Below, piece by piece: positions 1 through 12,267 of a stretch of 64,000 nucleotides of DNA. The stretch covers positions 1,240,001-1,304,000 of the forward strand of contig JAPXFQ010002738.1 in NCBI GenBank assembly GCA_028564705.1, written 5' to 3'. Both the position numbers and the translations under genes were made by a program. Below the pieces are notes generated by a model. It searched no databases and was not told the origin of the DNA. It saw only the letters and a program-made list of their open reading frames with translations. Source of the DNA: Apricaphanius iberus (lineage: Eukaryota > Chordata > Actinopteri > Cyprinodontiformes > Aphaniidae). Position 1 is the first letter of the stretch; the number at the start of each line of letters is the position of its first letter.

Positions 1-1110
1 AATCCATTCAGCATGCTAACTGTGGCTTGGATTTAAAAAATAGGTCATAAAGGTTATAATTGAATTGCTCATGTTGGCACTTATAGGCTATCACTAGCAT
101 GCTGACTAATTCTACCGTTTTCAGTATGTAAACTTGAGCAATTTTTACAAAATTAGCTGAAAATCAGCTATTAGCTATAAAGCTAAAGTTAGTATGTGGG
201 TTCTCACAAGGTTGTTGGTTTACATAAATGTACTTCATCTAGCAGAAATTGTAACATTAAGCTAAAGTACTAACTGTAACATGCTGCCTGTTACGTTGGC
301 AAACATTCATCTAATCTTTTTAGAATGCTAACTGTGGCTTTGATTAAAAAAAATAGGTCAAAAGGTTATAATTGAATTGCTAATGTTGGCACCTATAGGC
401 TATCACTAGCATGGTGACTAACTCTACCCTTTTCAGTATGTAAACTTGAGCAATTTTTACAAAATTAGCTGAAAATCAGCTATTAGCTATAAAGCTAAAG
501 TTAGTGTGTGGGTTGTCACAAGGTTGTTGGTTTATATAAATGTACTTCATCTAGCAGAAATTGAAACTTTAGGCTAAAGTGCTAACTGTAGCATGTTGCC
601 TGTTACGTTGACAAACATTCATCTAATCTTTTTAGCATGGTAACTGTAGCTTTGGTGACAGAATTAGCTCAAAAGCTCATAACTAAATATCTACTGTTTG
701 CATCTGGGCTATCATAAGCATTCTGACCAACTTCAACTTACTACATTCAGTATGTTTTAACATTTTTCACAAAATTAACTAAAATCCAGGTATTGGCTAA
801 AAATCTAAGGTTAGCATTTGGACTAAATACATGGATTCAGAGTTACATCAGTGTGTCCAATTTGCTCTATTTTAGCAATGTGCAAGCTAACCTTGTCAAA
901 AACTTTTATATTGGGCTAAAGTGCTAAGTGTAGCATGTTGGCTAACACTATCATCTTGGCAAACATCAATCTAATCCATTTAGTATGGTAACTTTAGCTT
1001 TTTTCTCAAAATTAGCTAAAAAGGCTAATGACAAAATCGGGATTTTTGACGAACTTTAACCTTGTTTATTCAGTATGTTAACTTTAGCGTTTTTATCTAA
1101 ATGCGATAAA
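1..1110. repeat. Degenerate ~313-bp tandem repeat
   Basis: Three to four head-to-tail copies are visible. Landmark phrases such as GCTAACTGTGGCTT recur near 15, 326 and, diverged, near 640 and 985. Blocks such as the TTAGCTATAAAGCTAA region recur at about the same spacing. The first two copies are very similar, while the later ones drift and shorten. AT-rich with many GCTAA/TTAGC words. The array probably continues upstream of the window. Confidence 0.8.
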
Positions 1111-2786
1111 ACCAAGTATGAATCAATAAAGCTAACATTAGAATGGGCCTAACAATGTTTTCTGTTTGAAAAGAGTGTTTTATGAGATAAAATCACACTC
1201 AACTAGAAATTGATGTACAAAATCCATTTACATGTATGTTCCACTTCCTCTACGTTTGAAAAAGTAAATCTGTTGAAGTGGAAGCAAAATGTTTGTGTAC
1301 AAACTCTTCTACAACTTGAAAAGTGCTGAAATAATGTCATCCTTCCATATCCTTTTGAATTTTAACATTTTTTGTTTTCAGGCATCAGGTTTTAGCCATG
1401 TCATGTTGAGTTACAGAAACCGATTAATCTAAACTGTAATCATCCGACTGCATGGCTTCGAGTTCTACGGACAACTCCGTCTTTTTGGTTGGAAATAAAG
1501 GAAGTCGAAGCCTCGGTCAGTGCTCTCGCATCTGATCCTTCAGGGTGTGTTTTCACCAGGGGCGTGACCTTTAACACGCCTTATCCTCGTGCCATCTGCT
1601 CTGATCCTTTGGTGTGCGCAGTCCAATAAAGCAGAAAAGCCATGGAAACAGGGCTGCGAAGGAAAATCCCCCTCCGTGCTCTCCAAGTGCGCCGCACATG
1701 CATTTTATTGAGACAAAAAGAAAACATTGCTTCACAGCGCTGCCGTTATGTGATTACAAAACCGCTTCATTTTCCCTGCAAGAAAACGATCTGATGACCA
1801 GATGAAACAAGCATTGGAATAAACACACTGCTAAGACTTGTGAACAAGAGGTTGGTGGTAAATCGTTGATGGCTGAGTATGCATTGAACTTAAAGCCCAG
1901 AGGAGATCTAATGCAGCTCCTGTTTCCATGGTATTTCTGCTTTATTGGTCAGGAGAAGCAGCCGTTTTGGGATTTCTTTTTGTTTGACTGCTAATGAACT
2001 AAATTCTGGAGCATATTTAGAGCATATTTTGGGGCTGGGAGAATAATCTGAACAGATATAGTTTTAACCTGCTGCAGTCCTCTCTCTGCATGCGTTGGAC
2101 CTCACTTTCACCCTCCGCCTGTAGAGGGCAGCTTTGTTGCGTACATATAAAGAAGGCCATACCCTAATGACTGGAGACGCTCCCACTTTTACATTCACAC
2201 CAACATATTTCTACTTCATCAGAAATATGCAAACATTTCTTGATGACTGGTTCAAAATGTTTCCACAGTAAAAAATCAGTATGAATAATAAAGGATGGGG
2301 TTTAAAATGAAACGAGTACAACTCGAGATGCACAGTGCAGAGATTTTGCACGTATATAAAGAAAACGGAGCAAAAATGCAGTAGCAACACGCAACAACGA
2401 TTTTACAGTTTTATATTTTTGGGAGGGGGTGCTTCATCTTTCAGGCCTGCTGCTGCAGATTTGCTGCCCTGTTGGGAAGACTGTCCTGTTCGGTTCTGCC
2501 GAGGTTGAGCTGTGGGACACATTTAGGTCTGGACGAATTAATTTAAAACTGCATGGTTCCCTCCTCCACCGTGCTAGTGAGTTTATGAGGTGTTGCTGCT
2601 GCAGCAACTCCGGCCGTAGACGGACGGAAATCCAAACCTAAGTTAGGATGCAGAAGACGTTACGTTGAATTAGCAGTCCCAAAGATTTTTGTTTTGTTTT
2701 GAAAAACCTAAAAATATATAACGAATAAAAAAATAGAAATAAAAATGTAAAAAGAAAACGCTAATAAATAATTAAATAAATAGTAC
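1111..2786. other. Non-repetitive intergenic or intronic sequence
   Basis: No gene, splice-site pair or transposon terminus is convincing here. The part from about 1440 to 1780 is less AT-rich and free of obvious repeats, so it could be a conserved non-coding segment. The short open frames at 1614-1805 and 2429-2641 have no recognisable domain and look like chance. Confidence 0.5.
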
Positions 2787-2796
2787 ATGGTAAATA

Positions 2797-3240
2797 GGGA
2801 TGTAAGAAAATATCGATACGCTGATATATCAAAATATATTATGTTATATCGTATCTATTCAAAAGCAATATTTAAATTTTTATTTTATTTTAAATGGAAA
2901 CATTGTTGACGGCTAGTTTTTGGCTACCCTTCTTCTTTCGCCTTCTTCGTTCCAGTGGATCAACTAGATGCAGTAAAACTCAATGCATTTTCCATGAAAT
3001 GTGACAGTTTTTGTTTTCAGTAATTTCACATTATATATTTTTACTCGTACTATCACAATGCATTGCAATATAATAGGGATGTGCATTGCAATATAGTGTT
3101 TAAAATTGGCTTGACAGTTTTTCTTTTTCTTTTTTAAAATCACAAAACATAATCTTAACCATAGTTTTGCGATATATCTTAATGTAATACGTGTCATATG
3201 ATTAGATTCTTGCCAATACACATAACAAAAAATGATAATT
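2797..3240. mobile_element. Degraded hAT-like remnant, AT-rich
   Basis: The segment opens with AGGGATGTAAGAAAATATCG and is full of ATATCGATA-type words. A second phrase, AGGGATGTGCATTGCAATAT, lies near 3075. GGGATGTAACGATAT-like words are typical ends of fish hAT non-autonomous elements. No clean pair of termini or target duplication was found, so the limits are approximate. Confidence 0.35.
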
Positions 3241-3257
3241 TATGATAATATATAATT

Positions 3258-3595
3258 AGGAATGCAACGATACCACTTTTTTCAAAACCGATACCATCCC
3301 GATTCTTGGATCAGAGTACTAACCGATACTGAGAACCAATGCCGATACTTCTACCACACAAAGAAAGTGCTATGAATTGGAGTCAGGTTTTATTTTCTGC
3401 TCTGCTTGTTACAAGAAATGATGGTGAATTGGATAAAAAAGTAAAATACTAATAAAAAAGACCACAGAACTTAAATTCAAAAGTTAAAAACTAACATTTT
3501 CTGTGTAATTATTGCTGCATTTCCACATTTTAAGTATCGGTTCACGGTATCGGTTAACATTAGCCGATGCCCAATATCGGTATCGGTGCATCCCT
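3258..3595 (+). mobile_element. Non-autonomous hAT-like element (338 bp)
   Basis: The left end AGGAATGCAACGATACCA and the right end CGGTATCGGTGCATCCCT are inverted copies of each other, giving ~18-bp terminal inverted repeats. The flanks (ATATAATT left, ATATGTAATT right) could be a decayed 8-bp target duplication. Another copy of the same family lies at 24978-25252 and shares internal stretches such as ACAAATGATGGTGAATT. There is no coding capacity, so it would need a transposase supplied in trans. Confidence 0.75.
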
Positions 3596-3759
3596 ATATG
3601 TAATTATATCTAATAATATAAAAAGCAAACATGAGCAACTTTGAATGTAAACAATTTGATTTGTAAAACATAAAAAAAAAAAATAAAAAAAAATTCCCCA
3701 TCCCTATCTCCCCGCCCCCCTGTGATGTCATCGGCGCTCGCCCCGCCCCCTCTGGTTGC

Positions 3760-3951
3760 CACAGAGTCTTGAGGGTCCCGCTGAGTGCGCTCACTCCCTG
3801 CCCGTGTTCAGCAGCCTGTTCTGTCCGTTTAAACACACGCTGTAGCAGGGCGGAAAAACAAGTAGAAGCGCATGAATTGACGCGCTTAGCGGCGCAAACA
3901 AGATCCGATAAAACTGCGGAGGTTTCCTTCGTTTTCCTGGATAAGTGGAAG
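3760..3951 (+). other. Candidate non-coding first exon ending in a consensus donor
   Basis: The exon end AAG/GTAAGG at 3951/3952 is a near-perfect vertebrate 5' splice site inside the CpG island. Upstream of it the only ATG near the end (3871) opens a two-codon frame, so the exon would be 5' UTR. The start is unknown and 3760 is a guess placed just after the GC boxes. The next plausible exon on this strand is at 40150, which would imply a ~36-kb intron full of transposons. An independent non-coding transcript is an alternative. Confidence 0.45.
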
Positions 3952-4225
3952 GTAAGGAGGCGTCTTCGGCATGTGCTTTATCATTTATTAATCAGTGTGT
4001 TAACCGGAATGTTTTCCTCCGGATCCGGGGCTGCTGTCTGCTCCCTGCGTACCGGCGGCTGCTGCCGCACAGAACCCGGCAGAAACGCAGAAGTAGCGCA
4101 TGTTTTTTTCTGTTTTTCCGCATCCCGCAGCGCCGCTTTTGCGTGCCCGATGCGTGCGGAGCCGCAGATGCTGCTCGGGTCATTGTGCGGGTTCACCGGG
4201 CCGCTCCGTCCTGCGGCAGCCGTTC

Positions 4226-4387
4226 ATCACCACCACCATCATCATCATCATCGCTGCTGCTGCTGCCCCGCGTGCTCACATTGTTCTGTGATGTCCCCGG
4301 TGCGCGGGCGCGCGTTTACGGGACGTCTGCGCGAGCTTTTAATTGATGCGCGGGGATGGATGCTGGGTGGATGATGATGATGATGGG
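4226..4387. repeat. Trinucleotide runs (CAC/ATC/GCT, then GAT)
   Basis: A compound CAC-ATC-GCT run occupies about 4226-4266, and a short GAT run lies at about 4369-4387. Both sit inside the CpG island downstream of the donor, so they would be intronic. Confidence 0.85.
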
Positions 4388-4600
4388 TGGTGGTTGCTAA
4401 GGAAGGACCACGGCACCACCCGCGCGGAGGAACAATCGGCGCTGCGTGCCAGACGATTTTGTTTCTGTAGAAATCAGCGTGAATAACGACAGAATCACAT
4501 CCATCATCCGTCTGTGATGACGTTAAAATGTTGTTTTTTAGCTTTTAATACTATTTTAAATGCAGCAGAAACATTCAACAGATTCTGCTTTGTCACCTTT

Positions 4601-4606
<6 letters not shown>

Positions 4607-4639
<33 letters not shown>
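4607..4639. repeat. (TA)n microsatellite
   Basis: About 16 uninterrupted TA units. Confidence 0.95.
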
Positions 4640-4643
<4 letters not shown>

Positions 4644-4927
4644 CACCTCGTTATAGTGTGAAAAACAGCAACCAGTTTCAACCAACTTTTTAGTTGTCGG
4701 GGTTGCAGATGTGCGCAAAGTACCCAAAAATTGCGCTCATTTAAAAAATAACCCCACTTCAACATGCTTTTACTCAACTATGTGATTAAAGAAATGTAAG
4801 AGTAAAAAAAGGATTTGGTAAAAATGTGTCCGTTGCCGAATTCCCCAAAGTTAGACAAGTTAGAAAAAAATTCCCCTGATCTGAAAAACTCATTTAGTTT
4901 AAGCTTTAGTGTTAGTTTAGCATAGAC

Positions 4928-5492
4928 CAGGGATGTCCAAAGTGCGGCTCGGGGGCCATTTACGGCCCTTGGACTGATTTTGCACGGCCCTTGTCCCCCA
5001 TTTAAGATTGGTACTTTCTGCACCCCAACACAACTGTTTGATTCAGATGGAAACTTTATTTTATAAGGGCATCATTTTGTTGAGAAGTTCAAAGAAATCC
5101 ATGGCACTAAACTAATTATTAATCTTTTAATGACATATGTATTTTTATCATTTAATGTCGTAAACAGCTGCCACAAAATAAGGCATGGAGACAACAAACA
5201 TATATAAAAATAACATATTTTCGAAACAAAAGTTACTTATCCCGTCTGAAATATTTGAAAATTATTTCGTTTAAAAAGGCAAACCTTACTGTGTTTTCAA
5301 TCTACAATCCTTTAAAAAAAAAAAATCACTTTCTTTCAACTTTGTGTTTCATTAAAAAATTGCCCATTTCATTTATTGTTAATTAGGTAAAGAAAATATA
5401 TATTTCTTTACGTTGAGTCTTGTTTTTGTGGCCAAGGGGCGATTTCAAAATGATGATTTTGGTGCTTGTAGCAAAACGTTTGGACGTCTCTG
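4928..5492 (+). mobile_element. Non-autonomous hAT element (565 bp)
   Basis: The left end CAGGGATGTCCAAAGTGCGG and the right end GTTTGGACGTCTCTG form terminal inverted repeats of the CAGGGRTGTCCAAA type that is common in fish hATs. The 8 bp outside each end are GCATAGAC and TCATAGAT (6 of 8 identical), consistent with a hAT 8-bp target duplication. The interior is AT-rich with no coding frame. Confidence 0.8.
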
Positions 5493-5699
5493 TCATAGAT
5501 CAGTGTGAGTAGCACATTATCACAAAACATAAGACAGGCCTGGAATGTTTATCGTAGGCTTACCTCAAATACGAGAGACGAAATTAGAAGAAAAAAATCC
5601 AGAAAATCACATGCTCTGATTTTTAAAGAATATATTTGCAAATTGTGTTGGAAAATATGTTTGGTGGAGCCCCAGATGGAGGGAGATTAGCAGTGATCT

Positions 5700-6145
5700 T
5701 CTATGTCTTCTAGTTCCTAATAATTGCTCCCACTGTTGATTTCTTCACACCAACCTGCTCACCTATTCCAGATTCAGTCTACAATTGTTGTTCCTGGTGT
5801 CCTTTGACGGCGCTTTAGTCTTGGCCACAGTGGAGTTTGGAGTTTGACTGTTTGAGGTCGTGGACAGGTGTGTTTTATACTGGTAACCAGTTCAAACAGG
5901 TGTAGTCAACTCAGTAGAGACTCCCACAGAAGAAGTTACAGAAATCTGGCTTGTTTGTAGGGGATAAATACTTATTTTCCACCATAATTAGCAAATTAAT
6001 TATTTTCAAATCAGACCATGATATTTTTTCTGGATTTCTCTTTCCTCATTTTGTCTATCATAGTTGAGGTATGAAAATTACAGGCTTCTCTCATCCAAAG
6101 TGGGGGATTTTGCACAACTGGTGGCTGATGTGAAGATGAGTTTTT
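5700..6145 (+). mobile_element. Tc1/mariner fragment (terminal part)
   Basis: The stretch reads like the 3' non-coding part of a fish Tc1-like element: GATAAATACTTATTTTCCACC at about 5964, CATAGTTGAGGTATGAAAAT at about 6060 and a TTGCACAACTGGTGGCTG tail. The upstream part (CTACAATTGTTGTTCCTGGTG) matches the same element type as I remember it. The terminal repeat itself is missing, and no transposase frame survives. Confidence 0.65.
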
Positions 6146-6859
6146 TTTGTCTCTGTGACGGAGGAGCTTAATCAGACCTACGCTGACATTTACCTCCGTC
6201 TCCGCGGTGAATATTCTCCGATGTTGAGGAGTTCCTGTCGGGGTCAACCCGGCTGAAGGTCGAGCGGCCAGTTCCGCTGACTCGGCTCATTCGAGCAACT
6301 GTGTGGGACGTTGAATATTGACTTTCAGGACATTCAGGCTTAATTCTCCACATCTGAGGTTCTCCTTATCGTTCCCGGGGCGGAGTGATCTAGTGGAAGT
6401 TTTACTTTTTTTTTTACAGTGTTAATAAAGTGTGAAATTCACATATTATAGCAGCTACATATTAACCTTGCGGCAGATGAAGGGTGAACGGCTTCGTAGA
6501 TCTTCTGTAGTGCTCCTCCCTGCCGTTAAGCAGGACTAGAAGACACTCCTTGGATAAATCCTTATGGGAGGATCTACTTGGCTTGCCTCCACTGGACTCC
6601 AAAATAACCCCAGTTTTCCCTGACCTGGCCATATGCACGACAGGAGGCCAGGGCAAGATGGACAGCCAGCATGCTAATCCCGCTTTCCCCTCTATCCTCC
6701 TCCTCTCTCCTCTGGAAGGGGAGGCTCTCTCCATTACTGGAATATTAATATTTCAACCAGTTTTCACTTTTATTCCTCCTTACATTTGCAGAAATTTCCT
6801 CACAGCTTGGATTATTTACATGGGGTTATTTTTAATGATCCCATGTTTTTATTTGACTC
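6146..6859. other. No assignable feature
   Basis: Mixed-composition sequence with no recognised termini. The opposing frames at 6462-6734 and 6550-6867 have no known domain and no splice context. Confidence 0.4.
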
Positions 6860-7215
6860 TTAACTAGCAAGTTTTTTATTTATTTGCAGACTAAATATTT
6901 AGTTTGTAAGATAAATAGTTCTTTTGTAAATTGAAGATTTAATAAAACAACCTAAATCATTTTTCCAAAATAAATATTTATTTTGCTAACTCAATATTTG
7001 CATCAGATCTAAGTATTTAGTCTGGAGCAAAGTATTTAGCTAGCGAGTTAGCTTGCCAGCTAAATAAGTGGTTTGATATTTAAATTTTTAGTTTTGAAAA
7101 TACATACTTAGTTTTTGAAATAAATATTTTGTTTGGAAAATGTTTAGTTAACTAAATATTTAGTTTGGCCATATTTAGCAAGCTAAAGCTAAATATTTAG
7201 TTTGACGTTTATAAA
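6860..7215. repeat. AT-rich low-complexity region of AAATATTTAGTTT words
   Basis: The word AAATATTTAGTTT and close variants recur irregularly, mixed with GCTAA words. It is a degenerate simple repeat rather than a transposon with ends. Confidence 0.65.
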
Positions 7216-7439
7216 TATATGAATGAGGAGATAAAAGCATGACTTTACTGGCTGAATAACCCAAAGTATTGCTGTTCATTTTTGACTTTGGGCTCCTTAT
7301 ATCTAAAAGGAAGAACTTTGTTTTTTTTATTATTGGAAACATTTTAAATGCCTCCTTTCAGTATCAGAAAACAGACAGAAGCATAAATTTGTGTTAAATA
7401 TACCAGTAAATAATTGTGTTTGACTCTGACTGACAATCA

Positions 7440-7916
7440 TTGTGATCTATAAAGAACTGGGAATGCGTTCAGTCAGGAATCTGTTCATCATCGCGATCTA
7501 TAAAGAACCCTGAATGCATTCAATCAGGAATCTGTTCATCGCGATCTATAAAGAACTCTGAATGCGTTCAATCAGGAATCTGTTCATCGCGATCTATAAA
7601 GAACTCTGAATGCGTTCAGTCAGGAATCTGTTCAGTAACGCGATCTATAAAGAACTCTGAATGCGTTCAATCAGGAATCTGTTCATCGCGATCTATAAAG
7701 AACTCTGAATGCGTTCAATCAGGAATCTGTTCATCGCGATCTATAAAGAACTGGGAATGCGTTCAGTCAGGAATCTGTTCAGTAACGCGATCTATAAAGA
7801 ACTGGGAATGCGTTCAGTCAGGAATCTGTTCAGTAACGCGATCTATAAAGAACTGGGAATGCGTTCAGTCAGGAATCTGTTCAGCATTGCGATCTGCAAA
7901 GAACCGGAAATATGTT
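7440..7916 (+). repeat. Minisatellite, 48- and 51-bp units, ~10 copies
   Basis: Each unit opens with GATCTATAAAGAAC and contains GGAATCTGTTCA. The two length classes differ by the tail ATC (48 bp) or AGTAAC (51 bp), and by CTCTGA versus CTGGGA near the start. Because both lengths are multiples of three, a frame stays open through the CTGGGA-type units (7709-7924) and reads as a repeated peptide (AIYKELGMRSVRNLF), while CTCTGA units carry an in-frame TGA. I regard the frame as a by-product of unit length, not a gene. Confidence 0.9.
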
Positions 7917-9761
7917 CATTTTAAAATCTGTTTAGTGTTTAATGTGCAAACAACCTTCCGTTCTGCTGAAAGGCTTTTAGATCGTCTGCTGGGGAATATG
8001 GTGAAGCTGAAGTGATGTTTTTTTTTAAAGAAAAGGGCATTAAATTGGTTTAAATCAAAATATCCCAGCCCTTCTGATCCACACACAGCTGTAGTTTCGC
8101 TGCATTGCACATGCATTTAAATATTTCCAAACTGTCCTCCTTACCTCCTCCATTGTTGGGCGCCAAAGAAAAAGGCCGAGGTTAAACCTGCGCTGAAACT
8201 GAAGCGGTGAGGCAAAGCCCCCTAAATGGGTCGGAGGAGCTTTACGGCTGGAGATTTGTTCTTCGTCCCTTGACCCCGTCTCTCTCTGTGTGTGTAAACC
8301 CTGGATAACGACAGTGTGAGGATGATTTGGTGTAAGTTTACAAAACTCCCGGAGCAGAGTTCAAGTTCAGCGCGGTTATGAGTCTGAGGTGCGCCAACCC
8401 GAAGCGGCTCGGCGGTGTTTGCCGGGCGACTCCAGCGAGGTCCAAACGGCGACCTCTGCCTGGACTAATCCTCCCTGGGTTTTCCTCGGATTGCTTCCTG
8501 GAGGGGAAAGGGGTTAATCGTCATGCTTGGGGCAGATTTGTGGCCGACCGGATTAAGCGGTGCCTGAGTGTTGGACATGCCGCTAATCTCCACTATCTAT
8601 GTTCCCTGCTAGCTGTTGGGACAGAGGTGACTGACTAACCGGTCACAGGCTGGCTGAAAACTAACCGACCCGGTGATGGATGAGAACTGAACAAGAAAAA
8701 AAAGCATTTTATTCCTGACTTTAACGTCCTCGTATGACTTCATGCGCTGCTCTTTGCTCTCCACACCCTGTTTAGATGAATTCTAGAGAAACCTTTGTTA
8801 CAGCCCAAGTTTCTTTGTTTGTTTAACACTTTAATATAATTTATACTCCCTTTGACCCACTTTGAGTCACTGTTTACCTAAGGTTGAGTACATTAGAAAC
8901 ACCTTTTTCAGTTCAGTCAATCTCAATAGCACCAATTTCTACTTAAGGAGTGTTACAATAAAAATAAAAAAAATCCTCTACAGATATAGAAATATACTGT
9001 AGAGTCAAATCATTTTATTCGTGCAGACAGATTAAAAGTCAATTATACAGATTGCATTCGAGTCAAAGTTAGAAAACAATAGCGGTTTGTCATATGAGGT
9101 GCCTGACAATTCAATAATTTTACGATAATTTTTGTTGTGTATTTTTCCTCCCATTTAGTTCCTTTTTAACTTCATTTCTACTTTTAAATCAGTTTTCATT
9201 CATTAAAGTATCAAAATAAACGTATTTCCTATCTTTTATTCATGTGAAACCCAAAATCAAACCATTGATAATCAGATCAAGGTTATATTTTTCTATGAAA
9301 GCTACAGGAAATGTCTGCTGGCAAAACAAAAAAAAACTAAAGGGAGCACTAAAATAACTCGTCAGCTTTTTATCATTGTTTTATTGTTCAGCCCCCAAAT
9401 CGGCCCGGAAGACGATGAAGAAGCTCCTCTGAGGCGTTTTTAAATCCAAGGAGAATATAAGCATGTTAAAATTAAGGCGTTTGGGGCAGATTAAACCTTA
9501 CTACAAGCAGCATTTGTTCTGCCCCGAGCGCTACCGTTCTACGGATGTACGCTGATAAAATACGTGAATATAAATAATGCTGAATTGCTCAAACTGGCTC
9601 AGAATGTCTCAGGTTGAGTGAAAAGAAACATAAAAATTGCTAAAAATATGTCCAGGTGGAAAAAACCCAGAACTTCCCGTTAACGATTTGTATGCATCGT
9701 TATGATTTGAATTCATAGTTAGTGTTAAGCTAGTGTAATATTAAATTGTGTGCATCTAAAT
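7917..9761. other. Non-repetitive sequence with a GC-richer core
   Basis: From about 8150 to 8650 the composition is GC-richer and non-repetitive. It includes TTAATCGTC and GATTAAGC, words resembling homeodomain sites. An 86-codon frame (8378-8638) starts with ATG but has no recognisable domain or splice context. The rest is AT-rich with no clear transposon ends. Confidence 0.4.
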
Positions 9762-10708
9762 TAGGCCTGTGCGGTTTACCGGTTCATACCGAAAACCGGT
9801 GTTTACTTTCATTAGGATATGAATTTTTGATATACCGTTACACATGAGAATAGCTCAGACAACTTCGGGAACGTTTAATGTGGGGGAAGCGTTTCAGGGT
9901 GGACCAATTTCACTGCTACGCGCTCTTTACCACAGCGTAGAAAATAACGTTTTTAACTAAGTACAGCTGCTAGCAGGAGCTAGCAAACAATGCTGAGGAA
10001 GTCATCCCAAAAAGAGGCGTCAGTCTAGTTTATAAGTTTATCGGCTTTAAAAGGTCAGACGAGAACCGAACGGCATTTCTTTTACAAGCGGTATCACGAG
10101 TAACCAGTAGGGGGAAGTGTTGAGCGCTATTTGACCGTCTGTAGGTAAACACGGTCAACGGCGGCAAAACCAGTAGGAAAGAAATCATTAATAGCGGTAA
10201 ATAAGTTTTACATACCATCTATGATACTTCTTCCGTCTTTTTTCTGTTATCTGAATATTAACCTGCTAATAATCACCTACGGTTGCCACGTTTATTTTAC
10301 TTCTTCTTTGGCAAAATCCGATCTGAGTCTATACTCTGCCCCCTAGCGGGATTCTTCAGTACTACATGCAAGGCAATTAGAAGATGCAATTTGTTGCTTG
10401 CGCCAACGTGAGGTTTAAAAAAATTATACTTTCAGCCTTAGAACATGAAGAATGTTTATTAGAATCATAATCATTTTAATTATTTTCATATCATTCACCT
10501 GTGTCTGGAAAAAATAACATGATGCAGTCCATATGGCAGTAAAATGGGCTGTTTAACGCACATTTTTATTATTATTTAATCTTATAAGATAATGTGGATA
10601 CGAACGATTTTTGTATGGAAAAAAATACAGTTGAAGACCGTAATACGGATATGTTTGGGTTTTTTAAATACCGTGATATTAAAATTTTGCCATAAAACCC
10701 AGCCCTAG
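9762..10708 (+). mobile_element. Non-autonomous element 'P', copy A (~947 bp)
   Basis: It begins TAGGCCTGTGCGGTTTACCG and ends with AACCCAGCCCTAG, imperfect terminal repeats of hAT flavour. It is identified as a repeat because a second, interrupted copy lies at 48001-48231 plus 49601-50055. The two share long blocks, such as CATGATGCAGTCCATATGGC and TGCTAGCAGGAGCT. It has no transposase frame. The name P is local to this annotation. Confidence 0.75.
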
Positions 10709-11770
10709 TGTAAATGTGTTCTTGTAAATTCTTGATACTTTTGTGCACGTTTGAACACATGGTTGCAAGTACCCAACGTTACGCACAAAAATGTTTAAAA
10801 AAAAATCAAATATTACGCACACAGAGATGTTGTAAGTATATTTTCTGTCCATACAATAACCACTTATTATTGAAAACAAGTGTGTTCTCGACCCAAAAAT
10901 GTCCGCACATTTATACCTTTGTCCCTTTAGTTTTTATGAATGTAATACATTCCGAACACTTGGCATGTTTAACCTCCCTGTTAATCGATAGTGAATCGGC
11001 ACGCTGCCGGCGAAGATGCCAGAAAAAGGTCCTAAACAGATGAAAAAACATGCAGTCCCTCACCTGAGCTGATTAGTCTACATAACCAGAAGGTCGGGAT
11101 GTTTCTGTGAGGACACGGATACAAAAATGACCCCATCTCTGATTCTCCCAGCCTCTGTCTCTCACACACACACATATTCAGATGTTTATGACATGCAGCA
11201 GCTTGTTGTTTTGACTAATCGGAGAATATTCAACCCAGCGCGTGTTGGGCTGTTCTGCTGAAGATGTGTAATCGTAGCCGTGCCTGGCGCTACCGATCCG
11301 GGTTCGTATTTTACTCGTAGACATCTTCAGAGTTTATTTATTTATTAAACCAAATGCATACTCCTTTTTTATTTATTACCGCTGGGTTTTTGGTTCGAAT
11401 GTTTCAGATGCAGCTAAAATGAAAAGTATCCAATGATCTGAGCCGGAGGTTCTTTTAGTGATCTCATTTTTATGGTCTTGCAGGTGAGAACGTGACATAA
11501 AATCACATCAATCAGGTTTCATGCCGATATCTTTCTGCTTATGTGATGCCCACAAACACCGTTTGTTGATCTGGGTTTATTGACGATATTGTAACTTCAG
11601 TTTAAGTTTTTTTTTATAGATCATCAGTTTAGGCGAAGTCCAGGTCTTTGGGTTACAGACGGGACAACGAGCTGCAGTGACATGAACCACACTGAGAATT
11701 TTGAGACACAAAACTGATATAATTATTATTTTATAACTCATCTTCTGTTTTTATTATGGATTTTATTCTT
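10709..11770. other. No assignable feature
   Basis: AT-rich sequence, then a GC-richer stretch at about 11040-11340. No gene or transposon ends were recognised. The short frames at 10714-11043 and on the opposite strand have no domain. Confidence 0.4.
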
Positions 11771-11938
11771 CAGTGGGGGTGTAACGGTACAGAAGTATCA
11801 TGGCTCAGTACATTTTTACTACACTTTGATCCAGAAAAATAAATACAAAATCTCCCTATTAATTCTTTTTTTTAAAACTTTGATCAGCAAACGAAGAACC
11901 GTTCTCCTGGATTACTTCATTGCAATTCCTAAAATTAA

Positions 11939-12234
11939 TTAAAGGGACCATATCATTTAAAGTTTTCAACTTCTGGGATCAACATATAAATGATCAAATG
12001 TTACCGTTGGTGTTAAACGGTATTAATTTGTCCTGAAATTTTACTTGTATCCTGTAGTTAATGTTAGACCACGAAGTAAAACGGCTCGTTTCTCTACAAA
12101 ACCCGCCTCCTGCATTTAGCCACTTACTTCTCTGTCCATCAGGCGTCTTTGTTCGTTGATCCAGCTGCTGTTCTTTAGGAACATGTAGAATAAAATCCTG
12201 TAATCCATGCAGCCAAACGGGCGTTTTCACAGAG

Positions 12235-12267
<33 letters not shown>

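Larger units (their letters stand above)
3690..4440 (+). promoter_or_regulatory. CpG island / probable promoter
   Basis: This is the most CpG-rich stretch in the first half of the window and contrasts sharply with AT-rich flanks. GC boxes (CCCCGCCCC type) lie at 3709-3718 and 3739-3749, and a CRE-like TGATGTCATC lies at 3723-3732. The plus-strand orientation is inferred from a consensus splice donor 200 bases downstream. No TATA box is evident, as usual for CpG-island promoters. The transcription start is not determinable from sequence alone. The long open frames crossing this island (for example 3769-4374) start at non-ATG codons, cross the donor and encode low-complexity sequence, so I treat them as chance. 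Confidence 0.65.

Noticed and set aside
3769..4374. 201-codon frame across the CpG island
   Set aside because: It starts at a non-ATG codon (TTG), runs through a near-ideal splice donor at 3951/3952, and ends in His/Cys runs from trinucleotide repeats.
7440..7916. CRISPR-like or coding repeat
   Set aside because: No spacers. About half the units carry an in-frame TGA, so neither a CRISPR array nor a repeat protein is supported.
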